From assembly GCA_900554215.1 (NCBI GenBank), contig USGG01000074.1, positions 1-6,987 of the forward strand: a stretch of 6,987 bases of DNA. The letters run 5' to 3'. The stretch's first letter is position 1, and each line of letters starts with the position of its first letter. Below the pieces are notes generated by a model. The model searched no databases. It was not told where the DNA came from and saw only the letters and a program-made list of their open reading frames with translations. This DNA is from an uncultured Megasphaera sp. Its GTDB lineage: Bacteria > Bacillota > Negativicutes > Veillonellales > Megasphaeraceae. This document shows positions 1 to 5,951 of this stretch, one piece after another. Made by a program: the position numbers and the translations under genes.

Positions 1-639
1 TTCCGCTGCCGTCAGCGCTGCGTCCATGGTCTCCCTGTCGCGCATTTCACCGACAAGCAGTATATCCGGGTCCTGCCGCAGTGCTTCCCGTACCCCTTCG
101 GCAAAGGACTGGAAGTGAATCCCATATTCCCGCTGGCTGATAAGGGCCAGCTCCCCCGGCACGACATATTCAATAGGATCTTCCAGCGAGATGATGTGGC
201 AGCGGCGGTTGGCGTTCGCCCAACGCAGTATGCGCCATAAGGCCGTCGTCTTACCGCTCCCCGTCGGTCCGCACACCAGCACGAGGCCGTCGTCCAATCC
301 GCTCAGCTGCCGCAGCAATGTTTCGTCGCCGTCAGGCGGCAGTGTGTCGAGGGGATACAGCATCCGCACGACGACGTGAACGCCGGCTTGCTCGCGGCTG
401 GCATGAAGGCGGCAGCGGACGCGTCCGTCCCAGGAAAAGGCCGTCGACACATAGGGCCGTCCGTCAAAGGGCTGACCTAAGGCCTGCAGCCACGCGGAAA
501 TATCTTCACCTCCTACACGATGATTTCCCCAGGGAAATAGCTCTGCCCCCAGGCGCAGCAGAGGCAAACGCCCTTCCTGCAAGTGAACGTCCGACGCTTT
601 CGATTGGACAGCGGCGGCGAGTACGGCGGCTATGTCCAT
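1..639 (-). CDS. pilT: PilT-type type IV pilus retraction ATPase, 3' end cut by window edge
   Basis: Hexameric cytoplasmic ATPase that would depolymerise type IV pili during twitching or DNA uptake. The visible part is 213 residues from ATG at 639 to the left edge. Seen: N-terminal ASDVHL (16-20 region) as in PilT; Walker A GPTGSGKT at 124-131; LEDPIEY at 152-158; Asp box/Walker B RQDPDILLVGEMRD at 188-201. GEMRD followed by a LTAAE run is the PilT form, where PilB/GspE proteins usually have GEIRD. The edge falls just before the expected TGH His box, so perhaps 130-150 residues are missing; this is truncation by the window, not a broken gene. The start is set by AGGAGA (646-651) six bases upstream. 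It lies inside the end of the upstream assembly-ATPase gene (10-bp overlap), so translational coupling is likely. A divergent PilT paralogue cannot be excluded. Confidence 0.9.
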   Translation of the reverse strand, partial: MDIAAVLAAAVQSKASDVHLQEGRLPLLRLGAELFPWGNHRVGGEDISAWLQALGQPFDGRPYVSTAFSWDGRVRCRLHASREQAGVHVVVRMLYPLDTLPPDGDETLLRQLSGLDDGLVLVCGPTGSGKTTALWRILRWANANRRCHIISLEDPIEYVVPGELALISQREYGIHFQSFAEGVREALRQDPDILLVGEMRDRETMDAALTAAE

Positions 640-1799
640 AGTTCGTCTCCTACGTTGTAAACGCGGCCGATTTCCTCTGCGTCGGTCCAGCCCTCGGCTA
701 AGGCCCGCTGTACCAGGGATTTCGTAAATATGGCTCCATCCAAGGCTGCAGCCCCTGCGATAGCGGAAGCGCTTCCGCTTTGCCGAATAAGGGCCTTGAC
801 GTGTTCGCCTACAGGCAATACTTCGCACAAGCAGAATCGGCCGTCATATCCGCTGTGAAAACAGTGCCCGCAGCCTTGATGCGCAAAAGCCGACGGGCTG
901 CCGGTCTGTTCCTGCCTGCGGCAGCGGCTGCACAAACGGCGGGCCAGGCGCTGCGACGTAATGCCGATGAGGGCGTCAGCAACTAAATATGGAGCGATGC
1001 CCATGTCAATTAAGCGTATCGGCGCCTCCGCCGCGCTGGCCGCATGGAGGGTACTGAATACGAGGTGCCCCGTCAATGCCGCGCGGATGGCAATGCGGGC
1101 CGTCTCGACATCGCGGATTTCGCCGATGACCAGGATATCCGGGTCCTGCCGCAGAAGAGCCCGCAGACCGTTGTGAAACTCCAAGCCGCACTTTACATGA
1201 ATCTGACTTTGGCAGACTCCTTCCAATTTATATTCCACTGGATCTTCCAGCGTAGCGATGCTCACTTCCGGCCGGTGCAGCTCCTGCAGGGCGGCGTATA
1301 AGGTCGTCGTCTTGCCGCTGCCCGTCGCGCCGCTGTACAGAAACAATCCGCTGCTCCGCTTCGTCAGCCGCCGCAGCAGCGCCGCCACATCGCCGCCAAG
1401 GCCCAGGCAGTCCAGATTCAGCGTTACCTGGCCGGCGTCCAGCAATCGGATGACCGTCTTTTCGCCGCGAATCGTCGGCATCGTACTGACGCGCATGTCG
1501 ATAGGACGGCGTCCATCCTGCCAGACGAACCGTCCGTCCTGCGGCAGGCGCTTGTTGGCAATATCCAGGCTGGCCAAAATTTTGATGCGCGCCGTCACCG
1601 CGTCGAGGCGTTCCGCCGGCAGTTCCCCTATGGATACCAGCACGCCGTCGCGGCGCAGGCGAATGCGGACGGTTCGGTCCATCGGCTCGACGTGAATGTC
1701 GCTGGCACCGGAATCGGCGGCGTAAGCCAGCAATTCCGATACGATTTCATGAGCCGTGCCACGAAAGGCCGGCCGGGATGACCTCATATACTCAGCCAT
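630..1799 (-). CDS. pilB: Short PilB/GspE-family assembly ATPase (type IV pilus/competence pilus)
   Basis: Secretion-superfamily ATPase that would drive pilin polymerisation at the inner membrane. 389 residues. Domains in order: N2-like domain with ASDIHVEP (about 32-39) and LPQDGR (85-90); Walker A GATGSGKT at 157-164; LEDPVEY at 184-190; Asp box/Walker B RQDPDILVIGEIRD at 217-230 with catalytic Glu227; His box TGHLVFSTLH at 243-252; and a PilB/GspE zinc motif of two CxxC pairs (C290/C293, C310/C313). It lacks the N-terminal regulatory domain of full-length PilB (about 560 residues) and so resembles the compact ComGA-type enzymes in size. AAAGGAGGAG (1804-1813) supports ATG at 1799; a second ATG at codon 5 is less well spaced. 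It is the first gene of the visible operon and the PilT-type gene follows it. Whether the pilus serves motility, competence or secretion cannot be told here, so the symbol is at family level. Confidence 0.9.
   Translation of the reverse strand: MAEYMRSSRPAFRGTAHEIVSELLAYAADSGASDIHVEPMDRTVRIRLRRDGVLVSIGELPAERLDAVTARIKILASLDIANKRLPQDGRFVWQDGRRPIDMRVSTMPTIRGEKTVIRLLDAGQVTLNLDCLGLGGDVAALLRRLTKRSSGLFLYSGATGSGKTTTLYAALQELHRPEVSIATLEDPVEYKLEGVCQSQIHVKCGLEFHNGLRALLRQDPDILVIGEIRDVETARIAIRAALTGHLVFSTLHAASAAEAPIRLIDMGIAPYLVADALIGITSQRLARRLCSRCRRQEQTGSPSAFAHQGCGHCFHSGYDGRFCLCEVLPVGEHVKALIRQSGSASAIAGAAALDGAIFTKSLVQRALAEGWTDAEEIGRVYNVGDELWT
646..651 (-). promoter_or_regulatory. Ribosome binding site of the PilT-type gene, inside the PilB-type gene
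   Basis: AGGAGA lies six bases before ATG 639 and is read on the minus strand. It sits in the last codons of the upstream ATPase gene. The junction reads ATGGACATAG, so the start codon of one gene and the stop codon of the other overlap within ten bases. This decides the start of the PilT-type gene. Confidence 0.75.
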
Positions 1800-1833
1800 G
1801 ATGCTCCTCCTTTCTCGTCGGGGTTACACCGTC

Positions 1834-1842
1834 ATCATACCA
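1834..1842 (-). promoter_or_regulatory. Extended -10 promoter of the pilus ATPase operon
   Basis: Minus-strand TGG-TATGAT is an extended -10 element (TGn plus a hexamer one mismatch from TATAAT). The predicted transcription start is near 1827, giving a leader of about 27 bases to ATG 1799. No good -35 is visible 16-18 bases upstream, which is common for extended -10 promoters but may also mean an activator is needed. Confidence 0.5.
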
Positions 1843-1950
1843 TGTCCCGGAGCGGCCGCTGAAAAATTTAATCTTCCCTTAATGTGCAAACTGCCGATTT
1901 TAATACATCTCTCAGAATTGCTTCATGTACAGCTCATAATAGACACTGGC

Positions 1951-1974
1951 TGACCGGTATTGACGTAAATTGAC
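1951..1974. repeat. Three phased TGAC repeats, possible regulator site
   Basis: TGAC occurs at 1951-1954, 1961-1964 and 1971-1974, exactly 10 bp apart and so on one face of the helix. The last two are part of a longer repeat, ATTGAC-gtaa-ATTGAC (1959-1974). The array ends about 49 bases upstream of the predicted start of the helicase transcript (near 2023), a normal place for an activator of the response-regulator type. The protein that would bind is unknown. Confidence 0.35.
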
Positions 1975-2007
1975 AGATCGACCAAATTTTTAAAGCCTCT
2001 CTTTTTA

Positions 2008-2016
2008 TGGTATGAT
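2008..2016 (+). promoter_or_regulatory. Extended -10 promoter of the helicase gene
   Basis: TGG-TATGAT reads as an extended -10. The best -35 at 17-bp spacing is TTTTAA (1988-1993), which is poor. The predicted start is near 2023, leaving a leader of about 32 bases that carries the AAGGAG ribosome binding site (2041-2046), eight bases before ATG 2055. The ten bases ATGGTATGAT (2007-2016) also occur in the opposite promoter (1834-1843, minus strand). Confidence 0.5.
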
Positions 2017-2054
2017 TAGCATAGTATTTCTACAAAACGAAAGGAGTCCCGCCT

Positions 2055-4706
2055 ATGGATGATGCTATCCTGCATGGCTTAAACGCCGAGCAGCGCGCCG
2101 TCGTTGCCGATTTAGACCATCATATATTGTTAAACGCGCCGGCCGGCACGGGAAAAACCAACGTACTGGCCCGACGCGTCGCCGCTATCGTCGAGTCGGG
2201 ACGAGCCGCAGGCTCCCAGATCCTTTGCCTGACCTTCACGAACCGGGCCTGCAAAGAATTGAAAAACCGAATTTTTTCTACGGCACACGAAAAAGGCCTC
2301 GACGTCGTCGTCAAGACCATTCACAGCTTTTGCTATTCTCTTATCAAGGAAGAAAGCAAGGCCGGATCCGACGTATGCAGCGATTTTCTCGTCTACGACG
2401 ACGAGGACTGCAAAAACATCGTCGCCAGCCTGCCTCTTTCTCTCGATGTATCTGCCCGGGGAAGGATGCAGAATATACAAAATTTCATAGAAGCATCCAA
2501 AAAATACTGCGCCCTTCATGACTGCCAAAGCGGCGACGTATTGGCCGACTTCGCCTCCGGCGCCGAGGCTATCTGCCGGGACGACGGCCGTCTCCGCTCG
2601 TTCTGCACGAATTATACGGACAGCGTCGACGCCGAGCTGGAGCAGTGGCTGGCAACAAACGGCGTCGGCCTCATGGAGCAGTACACCGCGGCATTGTCAG
2701 CCAATCATGCCCTGGATTTTGAAGACCTCATCGTCCGCGCCTCTCTCCTGCTGCGGCAGGACGACGTATGCCGGCGCTGGCAAAACCGCTTCGCCTACAT
2801 CGCCATCGACGAAATGCAAGATACGAGCGACATCGAATACGACCTCATTTCCCGTCTGTTTCCGGGACGCATCGTCCTCCTCTGCGGCGACTATTTTCAG
2901 ACCATTTACGAATGGCGCGGATCTCATCCCGATGCCATACTGCGCCGCTTCACTGCAGACTACCGTCCCGTCCGCATCACCTTTACGATAAATTACCGGG
3001 CTACGGAAACGCTGCTCCAGGCGTCATCGGCCTGTCTCGCCAACCTGTTCGGCCCGTCTGTCGCCTCCTTCTATCCTGCGCCCGGCACGGCCGCCGGCCA
3101 TGAGCAGGGCGAGCCCATCGTCGCTGTGGAAACGGCCCATTTCATGGATGAAGCGCGCTGGATATTCCGTCAAATCGCCGCATTGCCGCCGCAGGAACGA
3201 ACCAAAGCCTGCATCATGACCCGGACGAACCGCTGCAATAAGGTCGTTTGGAACGGCGTCCGTTCGCACAATGAAGGCCTGCCGCAGGAACGACGCCTGC
3301 CCTTTACGATGATCGACCAGTTTCAATTGTTTAAACGGCAGGAATGCAAGGACGTCGCGGCCTTTCTGCGCCTGACGATGAACAAGCACGACGCCCTGAG
3401 CCTGAAGCGCATCCTGCTGCGCTTTGCCGAGCGCATCGGCCGCCGTACCATCGATACTATTGAAAGCCCGTCGTACCGCCGACTGGGATTGGGGCTGTGC
3501 GACTTCATCGACGGCGACGCACTGACCCTCGGCGATCCCTTCGGCCGGCTGCTGACGGCATTGGAAAAAGGCAGCGTCGTCGTCTTCGACGTAGAAAGTA
3601 CCGGCACGGACACGACGCGGGACGACATCATTCAGATTGCCGCAATCCGCCTGAACGAGCGCTGCGAAATCGCCGGGAAATTCAATGCCTATGTCCGGCC
3701 CAACCGCAGCGTCGGCGACTCATACTATATCCATCATATCAGCGACGAGCTGCTCCGCCGCGAAGGCCGCGATCCTAAGGAAGCCCTCGCCGACTTTCTC
3801 CGCTTTGCCGACGGCGCCGTCATCGTCGGCCACAACGTGTCCTACGACCTGCGCATCCTGCGCAGCGAGCTGCGCCGCCTGTCTATGGACAGCCCCGACG
3901 ACATCGCCTATTACGATACGCTGGATATATTCCGCCGCTTTTATCCCAACCTGCCCAATCACAAGCTAAGCTATTTGAGCAGCCGTTTCACGCCGGATAC
4001 CCAGTCGAGCCACGACGCCTTTGACGACATCGTCGCCACGGCGGCCATCCTGCGCTACGCCCTGGACGAGCACATTCGCCCCCATACGGCCCAGCGCCGG
4101 TCCTGCATGGCCATCTACGCCCCCTTGTTTAAGCCTGTAAGCGAAAGGCTCCATGAACTGCGGCAGCTGTCATACACGCAGCGTCCCTGCGATCTCATCG
4201 CCGCCGTCATGCTCCGCTGCGGCGTAAAAGACTACTATGAAGGGCAGCAGGGCCGCACAGAACAAGAAGAACACATCGACCGCATGGAAAATATCCGCAA
4301 GCTGTACAGCCTGGCTAAGGAAACGGACACGCCCGGCCAAGACCCGCGCGACGCCCTGACGGAGTTTCTCCAGCTCACGGCCCTGTCCAACAGCGAATTG
4401 GACAGCCTGCTGGAAAAAAAGCCCCAAATCCCGATTATTACAATACATCAGGCTAAGGGGCTGGAATTCGATTATGTATTTTTAGCGTGTCTTCAGGACG
4501 GCGTCTTTCCCTTGTCCCGCGCCGCCGATGACAGCCGCGAGCTCGACGAGGAAAAGCGGCTGTTTTACGTCGCCATGACGCGAGCCAGGAAACGGCTGTT
4601 CCTAAGCTGGCACCGCCGCGAGGGAAAACACCTCTACGGGCCAAGCCGGTTTATCACCGCCATTCCCGGCCAGTATCTATTGCAGGAAACCGGCCAGGCC
4701 AAATAA
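2055..4706 (+). CDS. UvrD/Rep-type helicase with internal DEDDh 3'-5' exonuclease domain
   Basis: 883-residue SF1A helicase expected to move 3'-5' on single-stranded DNA, with a nuclease built in. Helicase motifs: Q motif LNAEQ (9-13); Walker A APAGTGKT (28-35, Lys34); motif Ia LTFTNRACKEL (59-69); Walker B AIDEMQDTS (250-258, Asp252/Glu253); motif III GDYFQTIYEWRG (278-289); motif IV NYRAT (313-317); motif V TIHQAKGLEFDYVFL (796-810); motif VI YVAMTRARKRL (838-848). Between IV and V the 2B region begins (about 446-470, ALSLKRILLRFAERIGRRTI) and is then interrupted by a DnaQ/PolC-like exonuclease at about 505-672: Exo I FDVESTGTD (Asp512, Glu514), Exo II VGHNVSYD (His593, Asp598), Exo III HDAFDD (His653, Asp658). 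All metal ligands and the catalytic His are present, so activity is expected. The remaining 2B and 2A follow. The gene is monocistronic, divergent from the pilus ATPases, and its 3' end overlaps the convergent transporter gene by 30 bp. Cellular role unknown; repair, recombination or handling of imported ssDNA are possible. Confidence 0.92.
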   Translation: MDDAILHGLNAEQRAVVADLDHHILLNAPAGTGKTNVLARRVAAIVESGRAAGSQILCLTFTNRACKELKNRIFSTAHEKGLDVVVKTIHSFCYSLIKEESKAGSDVCSDFLVYDDEDCKNIVASLPLSLDVSARGRMQNIQNFIEASKKYCALHDCQSGDVLADFASGAEAICRDDGRLRSFCTNYTDSVDAELEQWLATNGVGLMEQYTAALSANHALDFEDLIVRASLLLRQDDVCRRWQNRFAYIAIDEMQDTSDIEYDLISRLFPGRIVLLCGDYFQTIYEWRGSHPDAILRRFTADYRPVRITFTINYRATETLLQASSACLANLFGPSVASFYPAPGTAAGHEQGEPIVAVETAHFMDEARWIFRQIAALPPQERTKACIMTRTNRCNKVVWNGVRSHNEGLPQERRLPFTMIDQFQLFKRQECKDVAAFLRLTMNKHDALSLKRILLRFAERIGRRTIDTIESPSYRRLGLGLCDFIDGDALTLGDPFGRLLTALEKGSVVVFDVESTGTDTTRDDIIQIAAIRLNERCEIAGKFNAYVRPNRSVGDSYYIHHISDELLRREGRDPKEALADFLRFADGAVIVGHNVSYDLRILRSELRRLSMDSPDDIAYYDTLDIFRRFYPNLPNHKLSYLSSRFTPDTQSSHDAFDDIVATAAILRYALDEHIRPHTAQRRSCMAIYAPLFKPVSERLHELRQLSYTQRPCDLIAAVMLRCGVKDYYEGQQGRTEQEEHIDRMENIRKLYSLAKETDTPGQDPRDALTEFLQLTALSNSELDSLLEKKPQIPIITIHQAKGLEFDYVFLACLQDGVFPLSRAADDSRELDEEKRLFYVAMTRARKRLFLSWHRREGKHLYGPSRFITAIPGQYLLQETGQAK

Positions 4707-5246
4707 GAGGCCTAAGATGCCGGAACCGAGAAGCACCTTGATAACGCCGATCTTTTTGCGTACAGCTGCCAGTGCAGCCAGTAATATGACCAATGCACTG
4801 CCGTTAAAATCAGCAAGCTCATGAGGCATCGACTCGGTGTTCCACAATGCCAGCCAAATAAAGCTGATGCTGGCGGCGCAGATAAGGGCTACGACAGCCG
4901 GGCGCAGACCGTTTAAAATACCGCGTACCGGACCGATATCTCCGTATTTCAGGAAAATACGCGCCAACGCCAGCCCAATAAAGAAGGATGGCGTAACAAA
5001 GCCTACCGTCGCGCATACAGCGCCGCCGACGCCGGCAATCTTTGTTCCGACAAAAGTGGCTGCATTGATACCAATTGGCCCCGGCGTCATTTGGGAAATA
5101 GTAAAAATATCGACAAACTCACTCATAGACAACCAATGATACGTATCGACGACACAGTGCTGAATAAGGGGCATAGAAGCATATCCGCCGCCGACACAGA
5201 ATAATCCTACTTTGCAAAATTCCCAAAAAAGCAATACGTACAACAT
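4677..5246 (-). CDS. Short CHR-family membrane protein (chromate transporter type), second gene of pair
   Basis: 189-residue hydrophobic inner-membrane protein with one CHR domain. Seen: GGGYASMPL at 19-27, the CHR signature; SQMTPGPIGINAATFVGTKIAG at 51-72, matching the family Q-x-x-PGP-x-x-x-N block; and hydrophobic segments near 6-25, 72-97, 112-133, 148-162 and 168-188. Single-domain (short-chain) CHR proteins usually come as adjacent pairs that are thought to work together as a heterodimer of opposite topology. The family exports chromate in tested cases, but for many members the natural substrate is unknown. The start ATG 5246 has AGGAGG (5253-5258) six bases upstream, and this site overlaps the stop codon of the preceding gene, so translation is probably coupled. 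The last ten codons, stop included, overlap the convergent helicase gene. Confidence 0.88.
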   Translation of the reverse strand: MLYVLLFWEFCKVGLFCVGGGYASMPLIQHCVVDTYHWLSMSEFVDIFTISQMTPGPIGINAATFVGTKIAGVGGAVCATVGFVTPSFFIGLALARIFLKYGDIGPVRGILNGLRPAVVALICAASISFIWLALWNTESMPHELADFNGSALVILLAALAAVRKKIGVIKVLLGSGILGLLFGLAGFLQ

Positions 5247-5252
5247 GCTACC

Positions 5253-5258
5253 CCTCCT
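5253..5258 (-). promoter_or_regulatory. Ribosome binding site overlapping the upstream stop codon
   Basis: A perfect AGGAGG begins inside the TAG stop codon (5257-5259) of the first CHR gene and lies six bases before ATG 5246 of the second. This arrangement favours reinitiation and near-equal synthesis of the two partner proteins. Confidence 0.75.
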
Positions 5259-5835
5259 AGTTATATTTAGCCGCTCTCATGAACAAGAAGCCAACAACGC
5301 CGTCAATCAGCACTAAGAGCATGATATTAAAATCGAAGCATAAGTTAGCTGCGAAGGTTACGATAATAATCAGCAAAGGCAGCGCCAGCTTTTTCTTGAC
5401 CTGCTTTGCCAGCAAGTCGATGCCTACGCTGAGAATGAGAGCTGTCGCACCGCACTGCATGCCGCGCAGAATAAGCCGTATGATTTCATTTTGAACAAAA
5501 TAATCATAGCAGTAAGCAATAACAGATAACGTAATCAGCGGCGGCAAAATCGTGGCGACAAGTGCCACCATCGTCCCCAGGACGCCGGCCATGCGGTATC
5601 CCAGAATGATGGCGCTATTGGCGGCAATGACACCCGGCATGGACTGGGCAATAGCCACCATATCCAAGGCGTCCTTGTCGTTAATCCACTGGTATTCGTC
5701 AACATACTTGGCCTTGAGCAGGGGAATGATAACAAAGCCTCCGCCTACAGTAAACATGCTGATAAGAAAGGTCGATTTAAATAACGTCCAAAAAAAATGA
5801 AGATCCCGCGGCTTATTCATAATAGGTTGTTCCAT
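5257..5835 (-). CDS. Short CHR-family membrane protein (chromate transporter type), first gene of pair
   Basis: 192-residue inner-membrane protein with a single CHR domain, partner of the next gene (10-bp gap). Seen: GGGFVIIPLL at 31-40 after a hydrophobic segment (17-37); AIAQSMPGVIAANSAIILGYRMAG at about 61-84, the family PG..N block, here PGV where the partner has PGP; and further membrane segments near 84-107, 125-143, 150-165 and 170-187. ATG 5835 has AAAGGAG (5843-5849) seven bases upstream; codon 6 is another ATG without its own site. Substrate is not shown by sequence; chromate is the family default. A LysR-type gene is divergently transcribed from the same control region and probably regulates the pair. 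Base composition is clearly lower in GC than the flanking genes (22 of 60 at 5461-5520), partly because of the hydrophobic codon set. Confidence 0.88.
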   Translation of the reverse strand: MEQPIMNKPRDLHFFWTLFKSTFLISMFTVGGGFVIIPLLKAKYVDEYQWINDKDALDMVAIAQSMPGVIAANSAIILGYRMAGVLGTMVALVATILPPLITLSVIAYCYDYFVQNEIIRLILRGMQCGATALILSVGIDLLAKQVKKKLALPLLIIIVTFAANLCFDFNIMLLVLIDGVVGFLFMRAAKYN

Positions 5836-5868
5836 GAGAAAACTCCTTTCCGATTCTTTTCGTCCCTA

Positions 5869-5877
5869 ATTATAGCA
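5869..5877 (-). promoter_or_regulatory. Extended -10 promoter of the CHR gene pair
   Basis: Minus-strand TGC-TATAAT is a perfect -10 hexamer with a TGn extension. The -35 position holds only a T/A-rich run (TTTTAA at 5892-5897). The predicted start is near 5862, with a leader of about 27 bases to ATG 5835. Confidence 0.65.
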
Positions 5878-5888
5878 TGATAAAAGAT

Positions 5889-5901
5889 ATATTAAAAATA
5901 T
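5889..5901. promoter_or_regulatory. Possible LysR activation site (AT-rich palindrome)
   Basis: ATATT-AAA-AATAT is a perfect 5-bp inverted repeat that also fits T-N11-A (T5888, A5900). Its centre is about -33 from the predicted CHR start, overlapping the -35 region, where LysR-type proteins make their second, effector-dependent contact. The region is AT-rich, so chance is a real alternative. Confidence 0.3.
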
Positions 5902-5919
5902 TGGTTTTGTTGCCCCTAC

Positions 5920-5934
5920 ATATGAAAATCATAT
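5920..5934. promoter_or_regulatory. Candidate LysR recognition site
   Basis: ATATGA-AAA-TCATAT is a perfect 6-bp inverted repeat containing the LysR-type T-N11-A core (T5921, A5933). Its centre, 5927, is about -65 from the predicted start of the CHR transcript, the usual position of the high-affinity site, and it lies just upstream of the LysR gene's own ribosome binding site, which suits autorepression. It is 32 bp (about three turns) from the second palindrome. Confidence 0.45.
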
Positions 5935-5936
5935 AT

Positions 5937-5945
5937 AAAGAGGTG
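5937..5945 (+). promoter_or_regulatory. Ribosome binding site setting the LysR start
   Basis: AAAGAGGTG lies six bases before ATG 5952. Two in-frame upstream ATGs (5877 and 5922) have no such site, and the resulting extra N-terminal residues match nothing in LysR proteins. Confidence 0.7.
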
Positions 5946-5951
5946 CTTTAC

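Noticed and set aside
1970..1975. TTGACA as a -35 box for the helicase gene
   Set aside because: It is 35 bases from the extended -10 at 2011, and no -10-like hexamer occurs 16-18 bases downstream. It fits better as part of the phased TGAC repeats.
3497..3969. Alternative-frame plus-strand open frames over the exonuclease domain, suggesting a frameshift or overlapping gene
   Set aside because: The main frame is uninterrupted through all helicase and exonuclease motifs; the others are Arg/Ser/Ala-rich by-products of GC-rich codons.
4645..4694. GCCGGTTT/AAACCGGC inverted repeat as a terminator of the helicase gene
   Set aside because: It lies inside the coding sequence, has a 34-base loop and lacks a T-run; likely chance in GC-rich coding DNA.
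4696..4713. AGGCC/GGCCT hairpin at the convergent gene ends
   Set aside because: The stem is only 5 bp and no T-run follows on either strand, so it is too weak to call a terminator.
5877..5951. Longer start for the LysR protein at ATG 5877 (25 extra residues)
   Set aside because: No ribosome binding site, the added residues are unlike LysR N-termini, and the region overlaps the CHR promoter and candidate operators.
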